From Solanum dulcamara (Eukaryota; Streptophyta; Magnoliopsida; Solanales; Solanaceae), in assembly GCF_947179165.1 (NCBI RefSeq), contig NC_077242.1, positions 41,362,097-41,426,096 on the forward strand: a stretch of 64,000 nt of DNA, read 5' to 3'. A program made the position numbers and the translations under genes. This document shows positions 34,506 through 46,515 of the stretch, piece by piece. Position 1 is the stretch's first letter; each line of letters begins with the position of its first letter. The notes below the pieces were generated by a model. That model had not been told where the DNA came from and made no database searches. It saw nothing but the letters and a program-made list of their open reading frames with translations.

Positions 34506-34899
34506 CTTTTGTCATGATTCAACCCCGTAGGCCATGACTGGTGCCCGAGCTGGACACTCGTATATACACTTGTTAGCTATATGATCAATCTGCAACTAAA
34601 CATAATATGGAACCTATAAAGACCCAAAACCTTATTTCAGAACTGTCGCATAAATATATACATATCAGGCAACTTATCTCCTGAGGAGTCACAACTATCA
34701 ACAGGTAACATAATACATAAGCCGCCGAGGCTGTCAGAGTATGTGGAAATGTCCCACTACATATATATATGCAAGTCGACAAGGCTGCCACTACATACCA
34801 TATCCCAAAATATATATGCATATATACAAGCTGACAAGGATGCCACAAAGAATGCGAACGTCCCAAAACATAAGTCATACTAGCACAGTTGGATAATAT

Positions 34900-35520
34900 C
34901 TATATACAACCCACAAATATTTCTACATACATCTATAAGTATTAACAATAGCATATGACGAGATAGGGCCCCACTGTACCCCTGGATAAACAAATATATA
35001 CATCAAAAGGATCTGTACCAAAAGTCTAGGCTTCAGGACAATGGAGCACTCCAAAATAGTTGAATCGAAATCCTAAGTTGGCGGATCCCTGAGATGAGTA
35101 TCTGTACCTATGAGCATGAAACACAGCCCCCCAAAAGAAAGGGGGTCAGTACAAGAAATGTACTGAGTATATTAAATATACAAGTCATATAGGCACAACC
35201 AAACACATATAGACACAACCTACACATATGTCTATAGAACTCTAAGAGTATCATTAGTATCATATGGCGGGACAAGGCCCCGCTATACCCCTGAATAAAT
35301 ATATATATACATCAAAAAGGTTTTATACGAAAAGTCTAGGCTCCAGGATAAAGGAGCACTCTAAGACAACTGAATAAAAGTCTTAATATGGTGGATCACC
35401 AAAGCTAGCATCTATACATGCGGGCATGAAATGCATCCCCCCTTCCCGAATAAGGGGTGGTCAGTACGAGATGTGTACTATGTATGTAAAGCATGAAATA
35501 CAATAAGAAAGATCATAACT
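34900..35520. repeat. Tandem duplication (two ~310 bp units) in the T4 right LTR only
   Basis: Unit 1 (about 34900-35210) and unit 2 (about 35215-35520) both run from a CAACC-CA-ATAT start, through GGGCCCCACTGTACCCCTG / AAGGCCCCGCTATACCCCTG and AAAAGTCTAGGCT, to a GGGGTCAGTAC end. The left LTR has a single copy (about 27215-27490). The two units differ at many positions, so the duplication is not recent. Confidence 0.8.
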
Positions 35521-37330
35521 GAAGTAGAGAGTCCAAGAGACAAGTATGATAATCAAGAACTTATTGTACCTATGTCTTATGAAACAAATCATGCATATCA
35601 TTATCATATACCATACCCGGACCATTATGGTACTCAGTTCCATAATCGTATCACTATATTATCGTATCATCATATATATATATACCGTACTCGGGCCTCT
35701 TGTAAGGGACTTAGTGAATAAAGTCGTGTACACGTATACCATACACATCCCATCATGGGATTCAATGAATGATGTAGTAAAACTGTGCATGATAACATAC
35801 CCGGCCTAGGACTCACTGAAAGATGTAATAACAGTATGCACGAGCAGAGTAGTGAGTAACCATATGCATTTAGATCATTATTTGAGACTCAATAAATAAG
35901 TAGGCTAATTAATACATGAGTATTAGGGTGATAGTCATGTTCAGTACTATTTGAATGTCATTATGAACTATGTTAAAAAGCCTCAAGGATCATAGACACG
36001 TATCAAGATAATGCGATATAGATTATGAAAGTTAAGGAAATTAATCATTATAGGGTCTTTAAGAATAGGGAATTTCACATACCAACTATTGTCCTACGTA
36101 TAGAAGACTCAAGGGCAGTAGCTCAACTACTTTAAGAGTTTTAACATCAAGAAGTGAATAAGAATCATGAATCATACTCCAAACCTATAAATGGAATTAC
36201 CCCAAAGCTTATATCATATATCACTTATATCTAAGACATGACAAAAGAAAAAAGGGATAACTTTACATACCTTTAGCGCTTATTTGCCACACAACACGTA
36301 TGTTGCCCAATAGTATCTCAAACTATATTAAGATGTCAAAAACTACAGTTAAGCTACAGAGAGATTCAAAACGTATTCTAACATTAGTAACTCCTTTCTA
36401 GATAATTAGACGATGTTCCTTACATTCAAATCAACCACACAATAGTCAAGCCAATACCAATAACTTATATATTCAAGTATTACACTGAAGCTATTCAAGC
36501 TGGAATCCATAAGACTAAACAGTCCACACAATATTCCAAACAGGACATATTCATAGCATTCGATAACAATCTGCATACGACTACTATATTTTCAAGTTAT
36601 CCCTAATAATCCGTAGTCTTAACATTTTCATCTAAATAATCCTATAATAGCCCCACCAACATACAACACAACACCTAATATTAATTATCATTAACCTTCC
36701 AAGCTCAATTAGAATAATAGTAGTATATCAAATAGCCTTTAACGAACTACGTAAAGAGATGCCCGATAATCTCACGGACACCTACGAATATGTCAAACAA
36801 ACCATCCACTTTTATTATACATTACTTAACCCATCCTTTTCCTCCAAATTCATGGATTACACCAACAATTATACGACAACACCATCATCTATTTAAAGGT
36901 AAGAAAACCATATGAACATCACTATAATCCTTACAATAGCCCACAAACAAATTTAACTTCAACTTAACCATTAAGTACCTTCATTCTCATCATAACATTC
37001 ATAACAATAACAATAAAAATACTAAGCAAAATCAGTTCACCATCTTCTACACCAAACACCCCCCTACGGTTTCAACCATGCTTCAACATCAACACACATA
37101 ATTCATGGATTTAATTTCTATTTACATATTTACAGCATGTCTAAATTCTCACTAAAATGTATAAAAGGATGATCAAACCTTACCGTACTAATTTGACTCC
37201 TCAACTTTGCTGGAATTTGTGAATTGAAAGAATATATATTTTTGATTGCTCCAATGGCTAATTCATGTTACGATAGACCTTCCAATTGGTTGGAATAATT
37301 GAAGAAAACTAATTTTTGATCACCAAGTTT

Positions 37331-37365
37331 GGAGCTCTCCATGGTCAGCCATGGCCGAGAGCTCC
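37331..37365. repeat. Strong hairpin in T4 right LTR leader
   Basis: GGAGCTCTC at 37331-37339 pairs with GAGAGCTCC at 37357-37365, and inside it CATGG and CCATG also pair around a TCAG loop. The left LTR has a decayed form near 29287-29320. On the minus strand it lies shortly after an AT-rich TATA-like stretch, so it would be in the 5' leader of the transcript. Confidence 0.65.
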
Positions 37366-37770
37366 TCTCTCTATCTCTATAATAATTTTCTTTTGATTGA
37401 AGAATGATGAAATGGTTTCATTAGTCACTAACTTAGCTTAATTAAGTTTCCTACAAGATGGACACATGTCCCACTTATGGCTTAAGCTAATCAAATTTGG
37501 CCATGCCATGGGTGGGGTCCACACAGTCACTAATGCATAATTATTAGATAATTAATTCTTAATCCCCACCTAGTAATCTAATCATGGTTAATTAATCCCT
37601 AATATCCACTAATATTTCTAGACCAAATAAAATTTATAACCAATTCATGTATTAATTAAAATTGGGAATAAAAAGTCTCTATCTCATATCCCAAAATAAT
37701 CTTATCCTCAACTTACCTCGATTAACTTAAAAACATTCCAATGTACAAAATTCCGGGATATAACAAGAAC

Positions 37771-38986
37771 TTTGATAAAAACATAGTCATTAATATCATT
37801 AGGAAAGATAATAATAAATATCAGTCCATCTTTATGAAATAATATACGAGTAGCTCATAACAATAGCTCATTAACTTGCTTGATTCATAAAGAATCCATG
37901 AGTTGGTGAAAATTGTCCTTATTACCTATTTTAACATAATTGTTCAAGAATTGTCCTTATTGCACCATAACTTCTTTACTTATATAGCATCATTGAAACA
38001 TAATTCGTAACTTTTTGCATAAAGCATTTTGAACACCATTCATAAAACATTCATTGAAATAACTTGAAAATCATGATCACAACTCATAATTCGTACTTGA
38101 GACTAGCATATAGCATATATATTTTAAATTCATCTTGAAATCATGCAATGTAATGTGAATTATGCATAATTAGGCTAATAACATTAATATACATCAAAAT
38201 TAAGAAGATCTAATGCAAATAATGAAATTAGGGCTTGTAGAAGAAGAATTCATAAGAGATTTGAGAAGAAATCTTAGGGATTCCATGGGTGAAAGGGGCC
38301 TAAGAATGAATTTCCACATAACTTGACATTTAGAAGCCATAAGTTTCAGAGAATTGAAGCTTGACCTTGAAGAAATTCTTAGAATTTTCTTGAGGATGAA
38401 GGAGACTTAGAGTGCACACTTTTAGAGAGAAATTTTTTATTTGGAATGTTAGGGTGAGAATGAGAGAGTTAGGAGGGATTAGGGTAGTTAATTAGTTAGA
38501 ATAAGCTCCCAAAATCCATCCATATTAATTAATGAAAACATAGGGAACGACCAAAGTACCCCCAACTTAAACTGAACTGCACCTGTATTGGAGAAACAAC
38601 ATGGTCTGTGAAACTCACCATGGCCTATGGTGGTGGTCATGATAAATGACTTGTAAAAGTGTCTAAGGGGCTCATCCTCCATGAGCTACATAGGCCTGTG
38701 AAGAGCTCCACGGCCCATGGAGAGGGTCGTGGTGTGGTGGCTGACTGGGGTTTGAGTGGGGTGCTCACCACGGCTTATGGTGCCTACCACAAACCATGGT
38801 TCCTCTCCTTAATCAAGATCCTTGATTATACCAGGTTGTACCACAAGGGACCTTCACAGCTCGCGGTCCATTACACGGCCAGTGATGGACTCTGTGAAGG
38901 CCACCTAGTTCCAAAAAAACTGAGATTTTCTGAGAACTTCCCTTGTACCTTGTTTTTTTTACTTTCCAACTTTCAAGGTCTTACAG
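37771..38986 (-). mobile_element. Element B right LTR, second part
   Basis: It resumes with TTTGATAAAAACATAGTCATTAATATCATTAGG, the continuation of the sequence broken at 26821 (compare 11075-11110 in the left LTR). It ends AAGGTCTTACA before the target duplication GATCT. It lacks the diverged duplicate (11870-13050) of the left LTR. Confidence 0.88.
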
Positions 38987-38991
38987 ATCTG

Positions 38992-40336
38992 CAACACACT
39001 TTTTCAATAAGTAAATGTGGAACACTGGATGCAGGAACTCCAATACTGAAGGAAAATCCAACTCATAGGCCACCTTGTCAAAACGTCTCAAAATCTGATA
39101 AGGGCCAACATAGAAGGGACTAAGCTTTCCTTTCTTACCGAACCTCATCACTCCTTTCATAGTTGAGATTTTCAAATAAACCCAATCACCAATTTCAAAT
39201 TAATGTTTTTTTTCTCATGTCATCATAAGACTTCTACCTACTATGAGCAGTTCCCAACCTCTCTCTAATGAGTTGAACTTTCTCAATCATATCATGAACT
39301 AACTCAAGACCTATCAAGGAAACCTTACCAACTTCAAATCAATCAATTGGAGACCTATACCTCCTACCATAGAAAGCCTCAAACAGAGCCATTTGGATAC
39401 TAGAATGGTAATTATTATTATAATCAAACTCAATCAAATGAAAAGGATCATCCCAATTACTTTTAAAGTACACCATATAAGCTCTCAACATATCCTCTAA
39501 AGTCTGAATAGTCCTCTAGGGCTAGCCATCGGTCTTTGGATGAAAGGCTACTAAGATTAACCTAGGTACCAAGGCTTTTTTAAAAAAGATCTCCAAAAGT
39601 TATATGTGAATTGAGTACCTCTATCAGAAATAATGGATAAAGGAACACCTTTCAATTTCACTGTCTCTCGAATGTAAAGACTAGCATAGTCCTCAGCTGA
39701 ATAAAAAGTCTTAACCAAAAGAAAATGTGTCATCTTAGTCATTTGGCCAATAATCACCCAAATAAAATAAAATTGTTGATGCGTACGAGGTAAACCTTTG
39801 ATGAAGTCCATATTCAAATCTTCCCACTTCCAAGTAGGAATATCTATTATGTTCTGAGCCATACCGTCTGGGTTCTGATGCTCAACCTTAACTTGTTTGC
39901 AATTTGGACACTTACCCACAAATTTTGCAATTCCCTTCTTTATACCATTCCATTAATAGGGTTTCCACAAATTATGATATATTTTAGTGGATCTCAGGTG
40001 AATAGAATATTGAGAAATTTGAAGCGGCTAGAATCTGCTTCCTCAACCCATCAACATATGGAATACTCAATCAAACCTAATATCAAAGAACACCATCTCC
40101 CTCTTAAGTGAAAGCCTCAATGGTCTTTTTTAGAACCTCTTCCTTCAATCAACTGAGATTAGATTCTTATTTTGTTTCACCTTCACATCACTCACAAGAG
40201 ACTATTCAAAACCATTTCGAACAACAACTCCACCATATTTTGAATCAACCAAACTAACTTTCAAACATGCAAGTGTATGAATATCACGAACCAACTCTTT
40301 TTTCTATTTCTCAATATGAGCAAGACCACCTATGTA
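38992..40336 (-). pseudogene. Element C integrase (decayed)
   Basis: The minus strand shows the C-terminal domain (38981-39175: MRFGKKGKLSPFYVGPYQIL) running into the element B junction. The catalytic core is at 39557-39919 with CPNCKQVKVEHQNPDG, MDFIKGLPRTHQQF and IISDRGTQFTYNFW. A frameshift follows near 39560. The zinc segment and linker lie in 39920-40336 with several stops. The reading continues past solo LTR c into 43304 as NVVENVLSRLYIGGLAHIE across the insertion. This is chromovirus integrase of the same general type as T1, T4 and B, but a separate, older insertion. Confidence 0.9.
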
Positions 40337-41029
40337 CAATCTATCACGACCTAACTCCATAGGTTGTGACTGGTGCCCGAGTTAGGCACCCATATGTACT
40401 CTTAGCCCAATTAGTGTGTTAGCAGAATAGACAAAAGTAGGAGTCAAAAAGGGGTCGCTAGAGAGCGCATAAGAACATATATAGCATAAGAGGGTCGTTT
40501 AGGCCATCATGGAACACAAAGTCTAAAACATATATATAACCCACATCACAAGTCTACAGACCTCTATAGAATGATAGCTTAGTCATATGATAGGAAAGGG
40601 CCCCATCGTACCCTTAACTAATATGTACAAATGTACAGCAGAAAATATAGTACAAAAATAGAGCTCCAGACAAAGAAGCACTACCAACTAATAGGGTGGA
40701 TGTCCTAGGTAAGCGGATCAGCAAACCAAGCATTTATACCTATGGCCATGAAATGCATCCCCCGAAGAAAGGGCGTTAGTACGGACAATGTACCAAGTAT
40801 GTAAAGCATGGACTATAATAAGTGAAGCCATTACCAGAATAGAAGGTGCAAAAATGAGTAAAATATTCAGAATACCAAAATGCTTTTCATAACCACAGAT
40901 AATGTATGCAGAGAACATATGCCATATCCGGCCCCATTATGGGACTCGGTGAACAAATCGTGGTCTCCTCCCTATCACTGGCACTACAGCATATCATAAC
41001 TCTAGAGTAGGGAATATCTCCATAATAGA

Positions 41030-41073
41030 TCATATCATATCAGATGGTCATATCATATCATATCATATCATAT
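41030..41073. repeat. TCATA pentamer repeat
   Basis: TCATA repeats about seven times with one interruption (AGATGG). A simple sequence repeat inside solo LTR c, in the same place as the GAGGGACTCGGTGA spacer region of other LTRs. Confidence 0.8.
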
Positions 41074-42848
41074 GTGTACATGGCAAATCATAACTCTATA
41101 AATCCCATGTACAGGTCGTACCTGCCCCCTCACATCGGGGCATGGCGAACAATGCAAAGAAGTACGCATGATAAAAAATCCTAGCTCGAGCTTAGTGAAA
41201 GAAGCATTGAGGCATCCATGAGTAGAGTAGTAAGAAACTAAATGCAATATAAAATACAAAACATTTCCAGAGAATCGATAGCGTAACTCCGATGCCAAGT
41301 CATATAGGAGAAATTGAGCGATAATCATAGTGCATGTCTTTCAGATGTCATGATAGTCTATGTCAAAATAGTCTTTCTGAAATTGTTTCCATATTTCAAC
41401 ATATATTATGGGGCTCAATGGAAAAATTAAAATAAGCTACCATTCAAAATCAAGACAAAAATCATATCAAGTACCTTTTGAAATTCACTATGGATTACAT
41501 CAAAATGGAACTTCTGGAATTATATACTCACATCAAAGCCTAATAAAATGTCCTTTGGAAATCAAGAAATTGGCCATCCTAGTGGCTCTAGAAATAGGAA
41601 CTTCCTTGGAACTATAAAAAAATCATATATTTATTTCATAAATACCATGCCAAAAGATATATTAACTTTTCATAATTATGTCAAAATATGCCAAGAGAAA
41701 GAATAAGCTTTATATACCTATGCCAAAAATATGCCAAAAGAAGGAAACGTTAGCTTTACATACCTCTTACGAATTACTCTTAACACGTTTGCCTCGTCGT
41801 CTCTTGAACCTATTTAACATGAAAGTAGTTCTAAGGTTAGTGACCTTCGACTTTCCATCTTTTAATTCTACCACCAATTACCCATAAGAACCAATCCCTT
41901 ATCCATTCCCTTAGACTAGTTCATTACTAGTTCCGAAGTTAGCGGAAATTAGGTAGCAACTCCCCTATAACTTGCCCCATCCAAACTTACGTTTTAACCT
42001 CCAAAACTTAGAATCCAACAACAAAAACAATCAGCATCATATATACAAGTAAACCATTTAACATTACACAACACAAACTCCAAACTACTCACTTAAAAAC
42101 TACAATACCAAAATAGGGTTTTTAATCTCTATTTCATAAAACCTTTAACAACACGAACTGGGGTGTCATGTGGCTGCAAACAGAAGAATATAAAGTCATT
42201 TTTAGTCATGTTACATCCCTGAAATACTACAAAACAACGCCCAACATAACACCACAATAACAACGACTCTAGCCAAACTTTAACCCATTAAAATCGTGTC
42301 AAACCAGCCCCTACATGACCTGCAAGTTATTTAGTCATAACATGTATATTTTCATGTTTCAATCCATATTTATACCTTAATAAAATGTACAAATCCTTAC
42401 CAAAACATCGGAGAAGAGAGCCAAGCCATACTTGCTAGAACTCGCTAAAACTTGCCTCGGAAATTCTCTTAACATGTTGAAAATTGACGGGTTGTTCGCG
42501 TCCCTTCTTCGATGCCCCAAATAGTAATTTTATGCTGTTAAAAACCATCATGTATCCATGGTATACCTTAAATAATTAATTCACAAAATGAAAGTCGGAG
42601 GCTTACCTCAAATTGGCCAAATCTGTGGCTTCCTTCTCTCCTTTCTCATATTTTTTTCTCTTCTTTGTTGCTGATTTTTCGATGAAAATGATTTAATAGT
42701 CATCACAACATGTATATATATGTGTCCTTAAGAGGGTACATGTGGCATCCCTTAGTGGTGACACGTGGCATCTCCCCTAGGGTGCCACCTCATCTATGCA
42801 CCCACTCACATGCTGCGACATGACAGTGTGGGGTCCACCCCAAGCAGA

Positions 42849-42932
42849 TGAGTCACCTACTTTGTCCAAGTAGGTGGATCACCTACTTATTCCAAGTAGG
42901 TGCATCACCTACTTATTTCACGTAGGCGCGTC
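42849..42932. repeat. Triple palindromic repeat AAGTAGGTG..CACCTACTT in U3 of solo LTR c
   Basis: Three to four half-sites AAGTAGGTG and CACCTACTT alternate over 80 bp, each pair making an inverted repeat with a loop of about three bases (for example AAGTAGGTGCATCACCTACT). The same palindrome is at 62359-62381 in an LTR of a different family. The position is upstream of the TATA box. Confidence 0.7.
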
Positions 42933-43303
42933 ATCTCCTTATTTCCCTTCTATGAGTTCATAATCTCGTCTCACTTCAAGATCCTATGTATTTCTTACTA
43001 CTTAAGCTCGACGTGTACTCAAGATCTTATGTATGTAAGACATCCAATTTGGTAGCTTATGCAAGTAAGTCGAGTCCCACGACTTGTTATTTTTGCCCCC
43101 CCAACTCAATTCAAATCCTTATAACCCTATTTCCAATTTTCTCTCTTATGAAGTATCTTCTTCTCATTTCCTTAGGATTATTTGATAGCGTTATAGATTA
43201 TCCGACTCACATGATGACTTATAAGAAACTTAAGAGCCTTCCCAGAAACTTAAGAAGCTTAAGAAGCATTCCAAGGTACAAAAGTACGGGGTGTAACACA
43301 ATC

Positions 43304-43437
43304 TACTAAGCACATTTTCCACAACATTAGGTTTACTTGGATGGTACAATATACTTATATCATAATATTTCAACAATTCAAACCACCTTCTTTGGCGAAG
43401 ATTCAAATCCTCTTGGTTAAACTCTTATGATCGGTGA
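43304..43437 (-). pseudogene. Element C RNase H/integrase linker fragment
   Basis: The minus strand encodes QRRWFELLKYYDISILYHPSK-type linker, broken, and TDHKSL, ending at element D. The sequence on the other side of D was not found, so the rest of element C has been lost. Confidence 0.72.
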
Positions 43438-43830
43438 TGTAAGACTCCAAAAGTTGGAAAGTCAAAAGCAAAATGTAAGGATGAAATCTCAGAAATTTTT
43501 TCACCAAGTCTGGTTTATGAAGCCCATCATGGGCTGTATTCAACACCATTACATGTGGAAGGGAGTTGTGGTAGTGCTATGGAATTAAAGTGAGATTAGA
43601 GAAGGACCATGACCTAGTTCATGACCCATAGTCATGATCACGGACAATCAAGTGGTCCGTAGAAACCAACTGTCAAAACCATAAAGTGGCTCAACTTTAC
43701 GATGGCCACTATGTACCATCGAGTCCATCACAACCTGTGGTACCCTTCTATAAAGATTCCCTATCCAAGATTGACCAAGGCATTCTTCACGGACCACCCC
43801 ACAGACCGACGTGAAGATGGTCCATTAAGG
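43438..43830 (+). mobile_element. Element D 5' LTR, first part
   Basis: It starts TGTAAGACTCCAAAAGTTGGAAAG, matching the 3' LTR start at 58012. It holds the CACGGACCACCCCACAGACC-type motifs of element B LTRs. At 43830 it is cut by the LINE and resumes at 54883. Confidence 0.88.
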
Positions 43831-44917
43831 TTTTTTTTTTTGTTCAGTACTTTTTTTTAAAAAAATAATCAAAATAAAATACAAGGAGGGGGACATAAAC
43901 CTTACCTCCGATCCTATGGTGGTTCATAAGTCGGCTAACCTAATAAGGTCGGCTAACTCATCCCCGATACAAAAAGGGACTAACTATAACTAGAAAGCAG
44001 TAAACCTGTGAGAGGACTCCTCCCGGTACAATTCAACTATGAAAGCATAAATGAGGGAGACTCTCCCCTTCCATGAGAAAAAAGGAAAGTAACCTACACT
44101 AGTCCTATTCCAACTATGCTACGTACCAGACATAGCTACATTGAAGAAGAACAAGTATACGAAACTTCTATCTCGCATGGGACGGGAAATTCTTTTCATC
44201 TTTGCTCTTTTTAGTCTTGTCGTACCAAGTAAATCCAGGTGAACTGTGCCTTTGTATCAGTATCATGATTACCAGCTAAGGAGGCTGAAAGGAGGGGAAG
44301 TATATGGAGCTATAGTAGCCAACAGCCTTGGAGTTGTTGTGGAGTACAAGTAACCAAGGAAGCAAACAAACATGGTTGTTGTAGTTCTGTAATCAGCTCC
44401 TTGTTGTCTCTCTAGCTGCAGTGATTAGGTTCAGTAGTAGATCCCTCCTTTGGATGATGGTCAAGTCCTTGGGATACCTGCACAGGCAGACAAAACTAGA
44501 AACATACACAAGCAACCAAATCTGGAGGCTACTGTACCAGGTACTAGTGACTTGTAGTTTCTCATTGTGGGCTGCATATGGGATGGCTGCAGATTTGTTT
44601 CTTGTCTGCTGCAGATTGATGGAGTTGTTGCTAGGGTGTGTTGATAATGGAGAATGTGGATGGTAAGCTGAGTGTGCTGCTCTATAGCAGCCCCAGGTTA
44701 CTGCAGCCCTTTTAGCATTTCCAAGGAGAGTCTGCCAGCTACATTGGTGAAGCTGAGGGTGACTGATCTTGGGGATCAATGCAGTCAAGGAGCTGCAGCT
44801 GGGGTACCTTGCATGTGTGGATGTTGTCTCCCTTTTTCTGAGACTTTGTGTACCTGCACAAACAATTAACCAAAGAGCCAAACAAGTATGGGAGCTGTGA
44901 GGGCTGTTGCAATCCTG

Positions 44918-45092
44918 TAGGCAGCTTCTTGTTGCCTCCAAAGGAGAGTTGATCAGCTCCTTTGAAGGTACCTTATGTGCCAACCAGGATGGGCTTTGAG
45001 TACAAGGTTGTCTCCCTCTGTTTGACTCTTTGGGGAACTGTACACAGCTTCTTGTTGCCTCCAAAGAGAGAGTGATCAGCTCTTTTGAAGTG
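44918..45092. repeat. Short direct repeat in the LINE 3' region
   Basis: Two copies of CTTCTTGTTGCCTCCAAAG followed by GAGA-TGATCAGCTCCTTTGAAG type sequence, near 44928-44967 and 45050-45090, and a weaker one near 44395. They are inside the 347-codon open frame and create the repeated peptide KELI..LEATRS. Confidence 0.7.
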
Positions 45093-45589
45093 TTCAGCTC
45101 ATTAAAGTACCCGCACATGTCCACAAAAATAAGACAACATGCTAACAAGAATTGTAGATGGTCCTTTTGAGCTGCAGGGTGAAGTTGTTGGAGTTGTTGA
45201 ATACTGCTGCTGGGGCTGTTATTGTGGAAGAAGAAGGACTGAATCACAATGCTGGTGATGCATCCCTGGCTTAAAAGTTTGACTGAAGGTGGCTTGCACT
45301 TTGGAAGGGTCCATTGTTGTTGTTTGATGTTCCTGTATACAGCTTCTTCTTTCCTTCTTAGCTGATGTGTTCGACTGCTTGTTGTTGCATGTTTCTGTTC
45401 CTGCACATAACAAGTGGACATAGGAAGGAGCTCCAAGAAGCTTGAGGTGTAAGAGAGCTATTGCAGGTGCTGCATCAAGGAATTTGGCATGAGAGTAATG
45501 TTGGTGTGTTGGTGAATTCCTAAGCTGCCAGATTGTTGTCTCCTCAGTTCAGAATGTGAAATGGGGAATAAGTGGGTGGGATTATATGT

Positions 45590-46515
45590 TGATGAATCAA
45601 TCCAGCAACCTGCAACAATACAACAAACAACCAAAAGCAAAAAAGAATTTGCACCAGCTAGCAAAAAGGAAAGTTCTTCCAGGAGTGCTTTGGAGTCTGT
45701 CAGAATTTTCAACGACGCTCGACTAACGTCTCCAATTATCCGATTGAGTTGAAACTTCTTGAGATATATCCAAACAGCCGTTTCTTTAGTTCTGCAAGGT
45801 TTGGAGACTTTTTGCCCAAGTTGGAAAAAAGGCCCTCTCTTTAGGCTTAAGGCAGCTGAAATTTTCAATATCGCTCGCCTAACGCCTCCAATTGTCCGTT
45901 TGGGCTGAAACTTCTTGGGCCTTGTCAATATATTATTTTCTGAAACCCTGCAAAGATTGGAGCCATTTGGACAGGTCCACATGCTGCATCTCACCCTGCA
46001 CATGCTGCCCTGCTGAAGCTTAGATGTTGCAGGGTGGTTGGAAGTTGTATTTGTGCTTTTCTCTATGTATTGGTTGTTAAAGAATGTTGATACATCACTC
46101 CAGTCACCTGAAATAATACAACAACCAAAAAGAAACAAAACAGAGCTTGCACAAACTAGCAAAAAGGAAAGGACCTCAGTAAGAGCTTTAGAGGCTACTA
46201 TCTTTTTCCAAGTCGCTCGACTAACGTTTGCAATTATCCGTTTGACCTAAAACTTCATGAGGTTTGCATATATGGACTTTTCTTTATCCCTGCAAATTTT
46301 GAAGGCCTGACTCCCAAGCTGGAGATTCCAACTAGCATGTTTCTCTCTCTTTAGGCTTAAGATAGCTGATTGTTTCAAGGTCGCTCGCCTAATGTCTCCA
46401 ATTATCCTTTTGAGCTGAAACTTCTTGGGCCTTGTAAAATTAGTAGTTTCTGCAATCCTGCAAAGATTGGTGGTCTTTGGACATGTCCACTTGGTACAAA
46501 TCACCCTGCACCAAC
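45590..46515. repeat. Tandem duplication of ~495 bp in the LINE 3' region
   Basis: Unit A begins near 45595 (ATACAACAAACAACCAAAAG) and unit B near 46110 (ATACAACAACCAAAAAG). Each holds two copies of a ~60 bp element reading TCGCTCGACTAACGTCTCC, then AATTATCCGTTTGAGCTGAAAC, at 45706-45770, 45856-45925, 46200-46262 and 46370-46435. Each unit ends in CTGCAAAGATTGG and GGACAGGTCCAC; a further copy of the last part lies near 46770-46800. Confidence 0.8.

Larger units (their letters stand above)
26822..37765 (-). mobile_element. Element T4, complete Tekay/Del-like LTR retrotransposon (10,944 bp)
   Basis: Two LTRs (26822-29718 and 34510-37765), polypurine tract, gag-pol on the minus strand and a perfect primer binding site. 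Target duplication GGAAC (26817-26821) and AGAAC (37766-37770), one base apart. The chromodomain and the long LTRs place it with the Tekay/Del branch of chromoviruses (family knowledge; clade not tested by phylogeny). It lies in the right LTR of element B and is therefore younger than B. The gag-pol is broken by stops and frameshifts. Confidence 0.93.
34510..37765 (-). mobile_element. T4 right (5') LTR, 3256 bp
   Basis: It starts TGTCATGATTCAACCCCGTAGG and ends GGGATATAACA. It is 359 bp longer than its partner, mainly from the duplicated unit at 34900-35520. The 3' part has a strong hairpin at 37331-37365. No gene is seen; short open frames there are not conserved. Confidence 0.92.
10160..38986 (-). 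mobile_element. Element B, complete LTR retrotransposon carrying three later insertions
   Basis: A Ty3/gypsy chromovirus bounded by the 5 bp target duplication GATCT (10155-10159 and 38987-38991). Left LTR 10160-14049, polypurine tract at 14050, gag-pol on the minus strand, primer site at 25877, right LTR 25893-26821 plus 37771-38986. Its body was later hit by solo LTR a (16486-20110), solo LTR b (20142-23500) and element T4 (26822-37765). Removing these leaves about 18.9 kb. It inserted in the chromodomain region of element C. The exact match of the target duplication makes the limits firm. Confidence 0.92.
40342..43298 (-). mobile_element. Solo LTR c (2957 bp)
   Basis: It starts TATCACGACCTAACTCCATAGG and ends AAGTACGGGGTGTAACA. 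The target duplication CAATC is perfect (40337-40341 and 43299-43303). It is related to the T1 LTR but lacks the CCATGTGGCAC U3 array and instead has AAGTAGGTG palindromes. TATA box on the minus strand near 42711-42722. No internal region, so a solo LTR. Confidence 0.93.

Noticed and set aside
34585..34878. 97-codon minus frame in the T4 right LTR (membrane-like composition)
   Set aside because: Not conserved in the left LTR copy, which carries different stops; AT-rich composition explains the hydrophobic residues.
44393..45436. 347-codon frame as a host protein gene
   Set aside because: It lies between ORF2 and the poly(A) tail of the LINE, on the same strand, and contains internal DNA repeats. 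Kept only as an unexplained part of the LINE.
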